A stretch of 64,000 nucleotides of DNA from Novosphingobium jiangmenense (GCF_015694345.1 NZ_JADQDC010000005.1:196501-260500), one strand, 5' to 3'; counted from the first letter of the stretch, positions 36,473 to 48,806 are shown. Translations and numbers: made by a program. Notes: generated by a model from the letters alone, not told the origin.

Positions 36473-36691
36473 TTCCCTGTTCACTCGCACCTGCAGGCGA
36501 AGATCGGAGCAAGGCGCCCGTAACTCCACCGGTATCGTCCTGCCCCAAGGCCCGATGACGATCAAGCCATCGCACCATTGAACTTCGCCATTTGGGCAGA
36601 CCATCGAACATCCGGCCTTTCTGGAGGCTGAATTGGGCGCTCGCCGCACAAGATGGTTTCAAGTCGCAACCAGTTTGCCTATGGCACCGTG

Positions 36692-37582
36692 ATGAACGAC
36701 GTGCGCTTTCCCCTGTTCCCCGTACTGGCCGCATTGCTTGGTCTGGCGTTGTTCTCCGTGATGGACGGGGTCATGAAGGCGGCCTCTATCGCGGTCGGCG
36801 CCTATGCGGCCATGTGCTGGCGCGGGCTGGCTGGTTCCTTGCTGATGCTGCCGCTGTGGCTCTGGCGTGGACAGGGATGGCCTCCCGCGAGCACGCTCAA
36901 GGTCCACGTGCTGCGCGGTACCGTCGCCTCGACCATGGCGGTCCTGTTCTTCTATGGCATCGTCCGGCTACCGCTGGCCGAAGGCATTGCCCTGTCGTTC
37001 ATCGCCCCGCTGATCGCGCTCTATCTCGCCGCGATCCTTCTTGGCGAGAAGGTGCGCCCCGCAGCCATCGGCGGCTCGCTTCTCGCGCTGGCGGGCGTCG
37101 CGGTCATTGCCGGTGGGCAGTTGAACGGTCCGTCCGATGCCGAAGCCGTCAAAGGTCTTGTCGCCACACTGATATCGGCCGTTCTCTATGCCTGGAACCT
37201 CGTGCTGCAACGCCAGCAGGCGCTGCTGGCCAAGCCTGAGGAAGTCGCCTTCTTCCAGGCCCTCGTCCAGTTCGGCTTCCTTGGGCTCGGCGCGTGGTGG
37301 TTTGCCCCGCTCCCCAGCGCATCGGTGTGGGGACTGCTGGTCATCTCCGCGATCCTCTCGGCCGCATCGCTGATGCTGTTGAGCTGGGCCTATGGCCGGG
37401 CGGAAGCGCAAGTGCTGGTTCCGCTCGAATACACCGCGTTCATCTGGGCAGCCATCGTCGGCTGGATCGCCTTTTCCGAACCGGTCACGCCGACCATGCT
37501 GATCGGCGTTGCCCTGATCGTGGCTGGCTGTCTCCAGGCCACGCGCAAGGCCCCACCAGTGACTGCAACCACTGCGCCATGA
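36692..37582 (+). CDS. DMT superfamily EamA-type transporter
   Basis: 296 residues, ten hydrophobic helices arranged as two EamA repeats (first FPLFPVLAALLGLALFSVMDGVMKA, split; second LISAVLYAWNLVLQRQQAL). The gene probably encodes an amino-acid or metabolite exporter; substrate unknown. Start uncertain: ATG 36692 begins conserved sequence; an earlier ATG at 36653 is in frame. Confidence 0.85.
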   Translation: MNDVRFPLFPVLAALLGLALFSVMDGVMKAASIAVGAYAAMCWRGLAGSLLMLPLWLWRGQGWPPASTLKVHVLRGTVASTMAVLFFYGIVRLPLAEGIALSFIAPLIALYLAAILLGEKVRPAAIGGSLLALAGVAVIAGGQLNGPSDAEAVKGLVATLISAVLYAWNLVLQRQQALLAKPEEVAFFQALVQFGFLGLGAWWFAPLPSASVWGLLVISAILSAASLMLLSWAYGRAEAQVLVPLEYTAFIWAAIVGWIAFSEPVTPTMLIGVALIVAGCLQATRKAPPVTATTAP

Positions 37583-37817
37583 CCAGATTGGCCGGACGCT
37601 CTTGCTATTGAAAATCAATAAGCGGAATTCGACGCGATTCCCGCCGTGCTGGCAAGATTTGCGCCCTTCCCGCCCTTGACGCAGGTGCGCTTTGCGCGCA
37701 TCGCCCTCTCGCTTTCAGGCCGTAACTTGCCGCGCCGCCACGGGCCTTTGGTCCTAGAGCGATTCCCCGCGTGGCACCGTACAGCAACGGCCGCGACAGG
37801 AGGGAAGACGCAAAGCC
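37583..37817. other. Intergenic region before acnA
   Basis: Contains a 15-base palindrome TATTGAAAATCAATA at 37606-37620, shortly after the transporter gene. Otherwise no RNA gene or repeat is seen. A TTGACG at about 37677 could be a -35 element for acnA but has no convincing -10 partner. Confidence 0.3.
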
Positions 37818-40490
<2,673 letters not shown>

Positions 40491-40512
40491 GAGGCGGCTT
40501 CATGCCAAAGAG

Positions 40513-40554
40513 AAAGGGCGCGGCGGACACAAGGTCCCCGCGCCCTTTTCTTTG
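40513..40554 (+). terminator. Rho-independent terminator of acnA
   Basis: Stem AAAGGGCGCGG (40513-40523) pairs perfectly with CCGCGCCCTTT (40538-40548), followed by TTCTTT. It begins 23 bases after the acnA stop. Confidence 0.85.
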
Positions 40555-40582
40555 CGACTTGAATTCACTCACCACCCCTGTT

Positions 40583-40668
40583 CGTCATTGCGAGGAGGCG
40601 CAGCCGACGAAGCAATCCAGAGCGTGGTGCAGGACGCTCTGGATTGCTTCGCTACGCTCGCAATGACG
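40583..40668. repeat. 86-base palindromic intergenic repeat
   Basis: CGTCATTGCGAG at 40583 pairs with CTCGCAATGACG ending at 40668. An inner arm GAAGCAATCCAGAGCGT pairs with ACGCTCTGGATTGCTTC around a short loop, so almost the whole length folds as one long hairpin. Such CATTGCGAG elements recur in bacterial genomes as REP-type repeats; copy number in this genome cannot be seen. Confidence 0.8.
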
Positions 40669-40708
40669 CTCGAGAGTGTTGGCGAGGGAACGTCGCCAAC
40701 AGCCCACC

Positions 40709-41476
40709 TCAGGGACGAGAACCACACCCGTTGCACTCCGGGTCACGGGCGATGCGCATCGTACGCAGCGAGGGTTTAAGACCGTCCATGACGTGCAATT
40801 GCCCCCACTGCGGATCGCCCAGCGTCGAGACGCCCTCCAGCAGCACGCGCATCGCCGCCATTGCCCCGAAAGCCCCGACCATGCCGACCATGGCGCCCAG
40901 CACGCCGAGATCGGCGCAAGTGTCGCAATCCTCGGCATCGAAGGCATCGCCGACGAAACAGCGGTAGCAAGCCTGTCCCTCGCGGTGCCCGGCAAAGTTC
41001 GCGACCTGCCCCTGAAACCGCCCCAGCGCCGCGCTGGTCAGCGGCACGCCCGCCTTCACGCAAGCATCGGAGACAGCAAGCCGCGTGGCGAAGTTGTCGC
41101 AGCCGTCCAGCACCACGTCGGCTCCGGCGATCAGGCTTGCAGCGTTGTCTCGGTTGATGCGCAGGACGTGCGCCGAAACCTCCAGCGCCTGGTCGAACGC
41201 CCGCACCCAGTCCGCTGCCGCCTCGGCCTTCGCCTTGCCGATGTCAGCCTCGCCGTAGATCGTCTGGCGCTGCAGATTGCTCGCCTCGACCACATCGTCA
41301 TCGACCAGCGTCAGCCGCCCGACGCCTGCTCCGGCAAGATATTGCAAGGCGGGCGAGCCGATGCCGCCCATGCCGATCAGCACGACATGGCTCTGCGCCA
41401 GTTTCGCCTGCCCCATCGCGCCCACTTCGGGCAGGACGATATGGCGGGCGAAGCGATCGAGGCGGTCTGGCGTCAT
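40709..41476 (-). CDS. HesA/MoeB/ThiF family adenylyltransferase
   Basis: 255 residues. The ATP-binding motif IGMGGIGSPALQYLAGAGVG lies at about 35-54 and the catalytic Asp-containing DGCDNFATR follows. Two zinc CxxC pairs are seen: CYRCFVG and CNGCGSRP near the C-terminus. Such proteins activate a ubiquitin-like sulfur carrier (MoaD or ThiS) for molybdopterin or thiamine synthesis. No carrier gene adjoins, so the pathway is open. Downstream of dnaA on the same strand. Confidence 0.88.
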   Translation of the reverse strand: MTPDRLDRFARHIVLPEVGAMGQAKLAQSHVVLIGMGGIGSPALQYLAGAGVGRLTLVDDDVVEASNLQRQTIYGEADIGKAKAEAAADWVRAFDQALEVSAHVLRINRDNAASLIAGADVVLDGCDNFATRLAVSDACVKAGVPLTSAALGRFQGQVANFAGHREGQACYRCFVGDAFDAEDCDTCADLGVLGAMVGMVGAFGAMAAMRVLLEGVSTLGDPQWGQLHVMDGLKPSLRTMRIARDPECNGCGSRP

Positions 41477-41505
41477 GCGACGCAGTTAGGGAAGAAAGGG
41501 AGGAA

Positions 41506-41660
41506 ATGCGAGGGGCTAACCCCTCGCGCTCCCGGGAATCGGCGTCTGGTCTATCCGAGGCGCCCCGACGAAGTCGGAATGATAGTGCCGCTTCGCGGAT
41601 TGGCGAGGCCTAAACGTCCAGCGCCAACTCATGGGAGCGCGAGGGGTTAGCCCCTCGCAT
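41506..41660. repeat. Nested inverted repeat element between dnaA and the moeB-like gene
   Basis: Two 28-base arms, 41506-41533 and 41633-41660, are perfect inverted copies of each other, 99 bases apart. Each arm is itself a hairpin: GCGAGGGG-CTAA-CCCCTCGC. The inner segment has further weak self-complementarity and no open frame of size. It resembles a REP/MITE-like unit; no transposase gene is present. Confidence 0.75.
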
Positions 41661-41670
41661 CCCCTACTTC

Positions 41671-43059
41671 TTAGTCTTCCAGCTGCCGCAGCAGCGTCCG
41701 CACGTCGCCGTCCATGTCGGCATCGCGCGTGCGCAGTTCCTCGATCAGGCGCACGGCGTGAATCACCGTCGAGTGATCGCGTCCGCCGAACTTGCGGCCG
41801 ATCTCCGGGTAGGAGCGGGGGGTAAGCACCTTGGCGAGGTACATCGCCACCTGGCGCGGACGCACCACGGCGCGGGCGCGGCGCTTGGAGGCCATTTCCG
41901 TGCGGTCGACCCGGTAGAACTGGCAGACCGTGCGCTGGATCTCGTCTATGGTGATGCGGCGGCGATTGGCCGAGAGGATATCGGTCAGTTGCTCTTCGGC
42001 CAGCTGCAGCGACACCGGCTGCCCGGTCAGCTGAGCATAGGCGATCAGCTTGTTGAGGCCGCCTACCAGTTCGCGCACGTTGCGGTTGATCGTGCGGGCA
42101 AGGAACTCGATCACGTCCGCGGGCACCTGGGTGTTGCCGAAGCGGCCCAGGCGATGCTCGAGGATCTTGCGGCGCAGCTCGATGTCGGCGGGCTGGATGT
42201 CCGCGACCAGGCCCATCGACAGGCGCGAGAGCAGGCGCTGCTCGACGCCGTCCAGCGCCTGCGGCGCGCGGTCGGCCGCCACGACGAGGCGCTTGCCCGC
42301 GCTCATCAGCGCGTCGATCGTGTGGAGGAACTCCTCCTGCGTGCTGGCCTTGCCGATGATGAACTGGATATCGTCCACCAGCAGCATGTCGAAGCCGCGC
42401 AGGCGCGCCTTGAACTCGATCATCTCGTTAGAGCGCATGGCCTGGACGAACTCGATCATGAACCGCTCGGCCGAGCAGTAGAAGATGCGCGCACCGGGCT
42501 TGTTGGCGGCAAAGGCATGGCCGATGGCGTGGAGCAGGTGCGTCTTGCCCTGCCCGGTCGAGCCCTTGAGGTAAAGCGGCGAGAACTGCGGCGTTTCCAC
42601 AGCGGCCATGCGCTGCGCGGCGTTGACGGCCAGCACGTTGGCGGAACCCGAAACGAACTCGGCGAAAGTAAGCGAAGGGTCGAGACCGGACAGCGCCGAA
42701 TCCAGCATAGCCGGCGCGGCATGGACCGGAGCACGCGGGGCGATCGGCGCTTCGCCACCGACGCGCAGTTCGGGCATCGAACGACGGCGCGGGTGCACGG
42801 TGATGCGCACCTGGCGCACTTCGGAACGCGCGATCTTCCAGGCCAGGCTCAGGCGATCGGCAAAGCGGTCTGCCACCCAGTTTGCGGAGAACTCGGTCGG
42901 CAGGAACAGGTCCAGCGTGCCCGTCTCCTTGCAGAACGAACCCAGCTGAATCGGCTTGATCCACTGCGCATGGAGCTGCGGCCCCAGGTCCTTCTTGAGA
43001 CCCTGGCTGATGTCGGCCCAGTCTGCTGCCAGATCCAGCGCTTCCTGGTCCTCGATCAT
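41671..43059 (-). CDS. dnaA: Chromosomal replication initiator protein DnaA
   Basis: Binds DnaA boxes and melts oriC. Domain I at the N-terminus is followed by a variable linker, the AAA+ domain with Walker A GSTGQGKTHLL and Walker B FDMLLVDDIQF, and the C-terminal HTH domain with the signature GGRDHSTVIHAV. 463 residues. The ATG at 43059 is the likely start; the frame is open further upstream to 43191 without family-like sequence. rpsT lies about 550 bases upstream on the same strand, a common alphaproteobacterial neighbourhood. Confidence 0.96.
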   Translation of the reverse strand: MIEDQEALDLAADWADISQGLKKDLGPQLHAQWIKPIQLGSFCKETGTLDLFLPTEFSANWVADRFADRLSLAWKIARSEVRQVRITVHPRRRSMPELRVGGEAPIAPRAPVHAAPAMLDSALSGLDPSLTFAEFVSGSANVLAVNAAQRMAAVETPQFSPLYLKGSTGQGKTHLLHAIGHAFAANKPGARIFYCSAERFMIEFVQAMRSNEMIEFKARLRGFDMLLVDDIQFIIGKASTQEEFLHTIDALMSAGKRLVVAADRAPQALDGVEQRLLSRLSMGLVADIQPADIELRRKILEHRLGRFGNTQVPADVIEFLARTINRNVRELVGGLNKLIAYAQLTGQPVSLQLAEEQLTDILSANRRRITIDEIQRTVCQFYRVDRTEMASKRRARAVVRPRQVAMYLAKVLTPRSYPEIGRKFGGRDHSTVIHAVRLIEELRTRDADMDGDVRTLLRQLED

Positions 43060-43605
43060 TGTACTGTCACGTCCCTTCCTGATGGCATTGTTCCGGTCGC
43101 CGTTGCTCCCGGCCCCCCCTGCGAAATCATCGATCTTCACGCGTCGCTGCCCCGACTTCCCTGCCCGCACGCTGTCCGGCACCAGGCACAATCAACCTGT
43201 CGCCCCGCCGCGCACCCGCGCGGCAGACCCCGTTCGAAGAATTTTAGTGACACCGATGAGCAGTGATTCCCGCCCCCGGTCCGCATTGTCTATTGGGGTT
43301 GGCCCCCCGGACGCAAGCAGGCACACCGCAAAAAAACTGAAATAAATGCCCTTGACTCGCGCTAACCCGCAGACTTGCATCAAACTACTGAAAAATAAGC
43401 ACTTTTACTTATGCATTCGCCACAGTGATGCGAATCGCGAAGATTCCGTGACTTGCTGCGACTGCACAATGTAACAATGCGGAAGAGCGCGATCAGTAAA
43501 CGCCACAAATGAAAATGGCCGGCGAAATCATCGCCGACCATGTTCTTTTTTTGTGCCGTTTCGGTGGGATCGTTCGCTGTCTGGCAGCGAATCGATCAGG
43601 CCGAA
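43060..43605 (-). promoter_or_regulatory. dnaA upstream region with GANTC cluster and AT-rich tract
   Basis: The gap of 546 bases between rpsT and dnaA holds the rpsT terminator, an AT-rich tract around 43371-43425, and GANTC (CcrM) sites at 43265, 43354, 43432, 43442, 43589 and 43603. The density is well above chance in high-GC DNA. Methylation-sensitive dnaA expression, known in Caulobacter, is a plausible role. No consensus DnaA boxes were seen, so it is not proposed as an origin. Confidence 0.5.
43517..43539 (-). terminator. rpsT terminator
   Basis: GGCCGGCGA (43517-43525) pairs with TCGCCGACC (43531-43539) around a five-base loop with one mismatch. On the minus strand it is followed by a T-rich stretch; on the plus strand by a run of T as well, so it could act in both directions. 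Confidence 0.65.
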
Positions 43606-43866
43606 TCAGAGCGCGGCGACGCGCTTCGACAGGCGCGACATCTTGCGCGCAACGGTGTTCTTGTGGAGCACGCCACGGGCAACGCCACGAGCCAGTTCAG
43701 GCTGGGCTTCCTTCAGCGCCGCAGCAGCAGCCGTCTTGTCGCCACCGGCCAGCGCGGTCTCGACCTTCTTGACGAAGGTGCGGATGCGCGAAAGGCGGTT
43801 GCCGTTGATTTCGGCGCGACGTTCATTGCGACGGATACGCTTGCGGGCTTGCGGCGTGTTGGCCAT
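43606..43866 (-). CDS. rpsT: 30S ribosomal protein S20
   Basis: 86 residues, start [26 protein letters not shown] (split), rich in Lys, Arg and Ala as in S20, ending [15 protein letters not shown]. The ATG at 43866 begins conserved sequence; the frame continues upstream without S20-like residues. It lies upstream of dnaA on the same strand. Confidence 0.97.
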   Translation of the reverse strand: MANTPQARKRIRRNERRAEINGNRLSRIRTFVKKVETALAGGDKTAAAAALKEAQPELARGVARGVLHKNTVARKMSRLSKRVAAL

Positions 43867-43979
43867 GGTCTTCCTGTTTCTCGTGCCTTGGCGGGCGCCA
43901 GGAGCGACCGCGTGAATCTCATCCAGTGACGGAAAGTCCCGTCGGAAAGCGCGCCCCTTAACCGTGGACGCCCGAATCG

Positions 43980-45374
43980 TCAACAGATTCGGCGCAACTC
44001 CACCCTCAAGCCGTCACGCGGCTTCGGGATCGGCCAGGCCTGCCATTGCGGCTCGGCTCCCGGAGCCATCCGCACCTCGAATCGCGTCAGGATGTGGTTG
44101 GCCAGCAGCTTGACCTGCATGTAGGCAAAATGGAGTCCCAGGCACATGTGCGCGCCGCCGCCGAACGGCACCCAGGCGTACTTGTGCCGCGCCGCCACCT
44201 TGTCAGCCGTGAAGCGCATCGGATCGAACACTTCGGGCTGCTCCCAGTGCGCCGGATCGGCATGGACCGCCGCCGGGCTGATCCCGATCGGCGTGCCGGC
44301 CGGAATGTCGTAGCCGCCGAAGCGGAAGTCGCGCAGCGCCCGGCGTGGCATGTTCGGCACCAGAGGCATGAAGCGCAGCGCCTCCTTGAAGGCCATCTCG
44401 GTCAGTTCCATCCGCCCGAGATCCTCGTAGGCGAGCGGCAGCCCGTCTCCGCCGGTCACCGCACGCGCCTCGGCCCGCAGCCGATCCTGCCAGCCGGGAT
44501 TCTTGGCCAGCTGCCAGAACAGCACCGTGGCCGAGGAAGTGATCGTATCGTGCGCCGCCATCATCAGGAAGATCATGTGGTCGACCACCACGTCCTCCGG
44601 CAGCAGCGAGCCGTCGTCGCGCGTGGCGAGCGCAAACTGGCTGAACATGTCCTGCCCGGGATTGGCCCGCCGCTCCCGCACCAGCTTGCCGAAGTATTCG
44701 ACCATCAGCCGCCGCCCGGCCACGCCCTTGCCCATCTTGGTGAACGGGAGCGGCTTGCGCACCACGCCGACCGAGGCCTGCACCATGTCGACAAAGGCCT
44801 TGTTCAGCCGGTCCGCCTCGGCCCCCAGCGGCAGGCCCAGAAAGCTCGACGCCGCCGTATCCAGCGTCAGCGCCTTGATCGCGTCATAGAAGCGCATGGA
44901 GCCACCCCAGCCGTCCATCGCCGAGGCAATGCCGGTGTTCAGAACCGAGCAGTATGCGCGCATGGGTTCGGGCTTGAACGCGATCGACAGAGCGCGCCGG
45001 TCCACCCGGTGCGCCTCGAAATCCATCAGCATCAGCCCGCGCGGGAACAGCAGGTTGAGCACCGGTCCCCAGCCCTGCTCGTTCGAGAACAGCTTGTCGC
45101 GATCGAACAGCACGAGTTCATTGGCATCCGCGCCGATCAGGTTGACCCCGCGCCGCCCGAAGCTGCGCGTCCGGAACACCGGACCATAAGTGTCGACCAT
45201 GCGCTTCTGGAAGCCGAGCGGATCGGCCAGCTGCATCAGCGTCGTGCCGAGCACCGGCCAGCCGTCTTCGCCCGGAATATGGTCGAGCTTGTGATCGCCG
45301 CCGAGCCTTACCCAGTGCGGATTGCCCCGCTCGGTATGCAGGTCTGCCCTCGCTTCAGACGCAAGAGTGGCCAT
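43980..45374 (-). CDS. Cytochrome P450
   Basis: 464 residues. The heme-ligand cysteine is C411 in [17 protein letters not shown]; the ExxR pair is E331/R334; the I-helix oxygen-binding region is [12 protein letters not shown] around 273-284. Oxygen activation on an unidentified substrate (many sphingomonad P450s act on hydrocarbons or sterol-like compounds). No ferredoxin or reductase gene adjoins. The ATG at 45374 has GGAG five bases before it. It follows hemH on the same strand but that is probably incidental. Confidence 0.93.
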   Translation of the reverse strand: MATLASEARADLHTERGNPHWVRLGGDHKLDHIPGEDGWPVLGTTLMQLADPLGFQKRMVDTYGPVFRTRSFGRRGVNLIGADANELVLFDRDKLFSNEQGWGPVLNLLFPRGLMLMDFEAHRVDRRALSIAFKPEPMRAYCSVLNTGIASAMDGWGGSMRFYDAIKALTLDTAASSFLGLPLGAEADRLNKAFVDMVQASVGVVRKPLPFTKMGKGVAGRRLMVEYFGKLVRERRANPGQDMFSQFALATRDDGSLLPEDVVVDHMIFLMMAAHDTITSSATVLFWQLAKNPGWQDRLRAEARAVTGGDGLPLAYEDLGRMELTEMAFKEALRFMPLVPNMPRRALRDFRFGGYDIPAGTPIGISPAAVHADPAHWEQPEVFDPMRFTADKVAARHKYAWVPFGGGAHMCLGLHFAYMQVKLLANHILTRFEVRMAPGAEPQWQAWPIPKPRDGLRVELRRIC

Positions 45375-45466
45375 GTAATCTCCCGGCTCCATGATTTAAC
45401 CGGGCAATTAACATGCCTGTCAGCAGTGGCCAAGAGCCTTGTTGCCCCAAGGCTAAATCCAGCCAG

Positions 45467-46480
45467 CTAGATCCAGCCTGCAAGTTCGCGCCGTGTCATT
45501 GCCTCCAGCAAGTCCATCCCCGCCTCCCCGGCATTGAGGCATTCGAGCGCCGCAAAGTGCGTGCCTCCCGCCGCCTCGAAGTCTTCCTTGCCCCGGATCG
45601 CCAGTTCCTCGAGCGTCTCGAGGCAGTCGGCCGAAAAGCCCGGCGCCGCGATCACCACGCGCCTGGTACCCTTCTCAGCCTCTACGGTCAGCACCGCGTC
45701 GGTCGCAGGCTCGAGCCACTTGGCCCGCCCGAAGCGCGACTGGAACGTCGTCACCAGCCGCAACCCCGGATGGCTCTGCGCAAAGCGCTCAGCCAGCAGG
45801 CGCGAGGTCTTCTGGCAGTGGCAGTGGTAGGGATCGCCAAGGTAGAGCGTGCGCTCGGGCATGCCGTGGTAGCTCAGCAGCAACAGCTCGGGATCGAAAT
45901 CGAGCGCCTCCATCTGTCGCGTCATGTCGGCATGGAGCGCGCCGATATAGGCCGCATCGTCGTGATAGGGCGGCAACGTACGCAAGGCCGGCAGGCGGCG
46001 GCGCTGCTTGATCCAGTCCGCCATGGCATCGAGCGCCGAAGCCGTCGTCGCGCCCGAATAGTGCGGATAGAGCGGCGCCACCAGAATGCGCTCGCACCCT
46101 GCCGCCACCAGCGCATCGAGCTCCTTGGCCATCGACGGCGACTGGTAGCGCATGGCATGGCGCACGATCGCGGCATCGCCCAGCCGCTCTTGCAAGGCGC
46201 GGGCCTGCGCCTTGGTGATCGCGGCCAGCGGCGATCCGTCCTCGCTCCACACTTGGCTATAGGCATGAGCCGATTTCTTGGGCCGGGTGTTGAGGATGAT
46301 CCCGCGCAGGATCGGCTGCCAGATCAGCCTGGGAATCTCCACCACGCGCGGGTCGGACAGGAACTCCTTCAGGTAGCGCTTGACCGAATCGACATCGGGC
46401 GCGTCGGGCGTGCCGAGGTTGACGACAAGCACGCCGACCTTGCCGGTAAGCACATTGGGGTGATCGGCAGGACGTTCCAT
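45467..46480 (-). CDS. hemH: Ferrochelatase
   Basis: Inserts ferrous iron into protoporphyrin IX, the last step of protoheme synthesis. The metal-binding SYHGMPERTLYLGDPYHCHCQKTS region and the C-terminal PGFSADCLETLEEL are typical. 337 residues. The ATG at 46480 has AAGGA five bases before it. The molybdopterin oxidoreductase subunit gene ends 21 bases upstream on the same strand. Confidence 0.95.
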   Translation of the reverse strand: MERPADHPNVLTGKVGVLVVNLGTPDAPDVDSVKRYLKEFLSDPRVVEIPRLIWQPILRGIILNTRPKKSAHAYSQVWSEDGSPLAAITKAQARALQERLGDAAIVRHAMRYQSPSMAKELDALVAAGCERILVAPLYPHYSGATTASALDAMADWIKQRRRLPALRTLPPYHDDAAYIGALHADMTRQMEALDFDPELLLLSYHGMPERTLYLGDPYHCHCQKTSRLLAERFAQSHPGLRLVTTFQSRFGRAKWLEPATDAVLTVEAEKGTRRVVIAAPGFSADCLETLEELAIRGKEDFEAAGGTHFAALECLNAGEAGMDLLEAMTRRELAGWI

Positions 46481-46500
46481 TGCAATCCTTGGGGTGAGGC

Positions 46501-48801
46501 TCAAAGGCCTTCGGAAATCAGAGGCAGGCGGCGGAAGCGCACGCCCGTGGCGGAAAACAAGGCATTGGCAATGGCCGGAGCCACCGCGACCATGCCCAGT
46601 TCGCCGGGATCGAACGGGTCTTCGTTGCTGTCGGCAAAGGCAATATCAACCTTGGGGCAATCGGCAAGCAGGGGTAGCCCCAATTGCGAGAGTCTTCCTG
46701 CCAGCGGACGCCCCTTTGCATAGCCGCTCGCCCCGCCGACGGCATGGGCGAGACCGAACATCAGCCCGCCTTCGATCTGCTGCCGGGCAATATCCATGTT
46801 GATGATGCGGCCAATGTCGACATAGGCGCTCAGGCGATCCACCCGCACCACACCGGCCTCGCTGCGCGCCGTGGCGACGACCGCGATCAGGCCCTTGGCG
46901 CTTGCGCCGCCGCCACTCGCCAGCTCCATTTGGTGGCAGGCAATCCCTTGCCCGGAAGCCTCGATGCCGCCGCCCCATTGCGCGAGGCGCCCCGCCCCCT
47001 GCAGGCAGGCGATCAGCCGCGGCTCCCCCTCGAGCATGCCGACGCGGAACGACAGCGGCTCCTTGCCCGCAGCATGCGCGAGTTCATCGACGAAACTCTC
47101 GGTAAAGAACGCGGTGTAACCGTGCGCCTGCCCCCGGAATCGCGCGGTCGGCTGCCGCAGCGCCAGCGGCACCTGCTCCACCGCCTTCTCCGGAATGCGA
47201 TAGAGCGGCATTGCCCCTTCGCAGGCCATCGGATCAATCTGGTCCTGCAGATCAAGCGCCTGCTTCACCCCCCAGCCATCAAGCACCCTCGCCCCCGACT
47301 CGATCGCAGTCGCCGGCACCGCCAGCCGCGCCCGCCAGCCCAGCACCCGCGTCTTGTCCGGGCTCAACGCCCCGTCCAGCTGCGCCGAAACCGGCGTCCT
47401 TGGAATGCCCGCCAGCGCTTCCTGCCAGCGCGAGTACGTCAGCTGCACCGGCTTGCCGATCACCTTGCATATCGCCGCCACTTCGCCTGCAATGCGCACG
47501 TCCAGCCGCGCATCGAAGCTGCCGCCTGCATGCATCGGATAGACGATAACGTCCCGCCGAGAGAGCCCCGCCGCCCGCGCCGCCGCCCGCCGCGCACGTT
47601 CCGGCGCCTGCGTCGCGATCCACAGCTCCAGCAAGCCCTGCCGCATCCGCGCCGTGGCACTGGCGGTTTCCAAGGGCGCGTGGAACGCCGGTTCGACATC
47701 GTAGCGTACAGTCAGCGAAGGCTTGGCCAGCAACGCGTCGGGATCTCCTTCGGCCAGCAGCCGCTCCGGCTCGCCCTTGGTCAGTGCCTTGTCGAGTGCG
47801 ACCAGCACCTTCTCGGCATCGGCAATCGGCCCGTCAGCCTTGAAGCGCGGCTCCATCGCGCGCACTGCCTTGTCGGCACTGAACCAGTCGGTTGCGACCG
47901 CCGCCAGCCAGCGCTTGGCATGAACCACGCCGACCAGACCGCGCACCGCAGCAGCCGCCTGCTTGTCATAGCTCGACAGATAGCTCGCCCCTTGCGGCCC
48001 ATGCGCAATCGCCGCGTAGACCATTCCCGGCAGCCGCACGTCGCCGGCAAAGCTGAAACTCCCATCGACCTTTGCGGGCAGATCGAGCCGGGGATGGTGC
48101 GGCGGTGCGCCCTCGGGAAACTGCCCCGGCTTCTCGCGCGGTGGCTCGGCCCGCAGCACCGGCACCGATGGCGGATCATAGTCCACCGCCGCATCGAGCA
48201 GTTCGGCAAACGACAGGCGCTTGGCTCCATGCGTGACGAAGCTGTCCTTCGTCTCGCACTCCTCCCAGCCGACGCCCCATTTGTCCGCTGCCGCCTGCGC
48301 CATCATCGCCCGCAGCGCCGCGCCCGCCTCGCGCAAGGGCGTCTCGAACGCGGCGAGTGCAGTCCCGTCGGCCGTCACCATCAGCGGTCCGCGCTCGGCA
48401 TGGAGCCGCGCCAGCATCCCCTCCGCGTCCTCGCCCAGCGAGGCAAACGCCGGCATCCACAGCGGCGCCCACTTTGCCGAAAGCACGGGGTCAGCATAGG
48501 CCGGGCTGATCGGCGCGGCCTCCACGGCCACCTTGCGCCAATCCGCCCCCGCCTCGTCCGCCACGATCTGCGCGACCAGCGTGGTCACGCCCTGCCCCAT
48601 CTCGCACAGCGGCACGGCGACGGTGAGAATGCAGTCTTTCCCGCCCTTGACCCGCCCCACCTTCAGGAAGGCATCGACGACATGCTCGCCTTTGCCCGCC
48701 TCGAGCGGGACCGGATAGCGGCGCGGGATCAGCGGGAAGGCGATGAGCAGCGCGCCGCCCACCCCCGCTCCCACCAGCATCCCTCGCCGCGTCAGGCGCA
48801 T
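46501..48801 (-). CDS. Molybdopterin-dependent oxidoreductase large subunit, isoquinoline 1-oxidoreductase beta-like
   Basis: 766 residues of the xanthine-oxidase family. A Tat-type signal (LTRRGMLVGAGVGGALLIAF) leads to export. Conserved cofactor regions are LCEMGQGVTTLVAQIVADE near residue 70, MHAGGSFDARLD in the middle and PGELGMVAVAPAIANALF at the end. Usually a 2Fe-2S small subunit and a cytochrome partner are encoded alongside; neither is here. It lies 5 bases after mrp on the same strand, so it may be translated with it. Substrate unknown. Confidence 0.85.
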   Translation of the reverse strand: MRLTRRGMLVGAGVGGALLIAFPLIPRRYPVPLEAGKGEHVVDAFLKVGRVKGGKDCILTVAVPLCEMGQGVTTLVAQIVADEAGADWRKVAVEAAPISPAYADPVLSAKWAPLWMPAFASLGEDAEGMLARLHAERGPLMVTADGTALAAFETPLREAGAALRAMMAQAAADKWGVGWEECETKDSFVTHGAKRLSFAELLDAAVDYDPPSVPVLRAEPPREKPGQFPEGAPPHHPRLDLPAKVDGSFSFAGDVRLPGMVYAAIAHGPQGASYLSSYDKQAAAAVRGLVGVVHAKRWLAAVATDWFSADKAVRAMEPRFKADGPIADAEKVLVALDKALTKGEPERLLAEGDPDALLAKPSLTVRYDVEPAFHAPLETASATARMRQGLLELWIATQAPERARRAAARAAGLSRRDVIVYPMHAGGSFDARLDVRIAGEVAAICKVIGKPVQLTYSRWQEALAGIPRTPVSAQLDGALSPDKTRVLGWRARLAVPATAIESGARVLDGWGVKQALDLQDQIDPMACEGAMPLYRIPEKAVEQVPLALRQPTARFRGQAHGYTAFFTESFVDELAHAAGKEPLSFRVGMLEGEPRLIACLQGAGRLAQWGGGIEASGQGIACHQMELASGGGASAKGLIAVVATARSEAGVVRVDRLSAYVDIGRIINMDIARQQIEGGLMFGLAHAVGGASGYAKGRPLAGRLSQLGLPLLADCPKVDIAFADSNEDPFDPGELGMVAVAPAIANALFSATGVRFRRLPLISEGL

Positions 48802-48806
48802 GGGGT

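Noticed and set aside
43060..43605. Replication origin next to dnaA
   Set aside because: No consensus DnaA boxes (TTATCCACA-like) were found in the gap; the AT-rich tract and GANTC sites alone do not support an origin.
43354..43607. tRNA or small RNA gene in the rpsT-dnaA gap
   Set aside because: No cloverleaf-like pairing, CCA end or T-loop sequence was seen.
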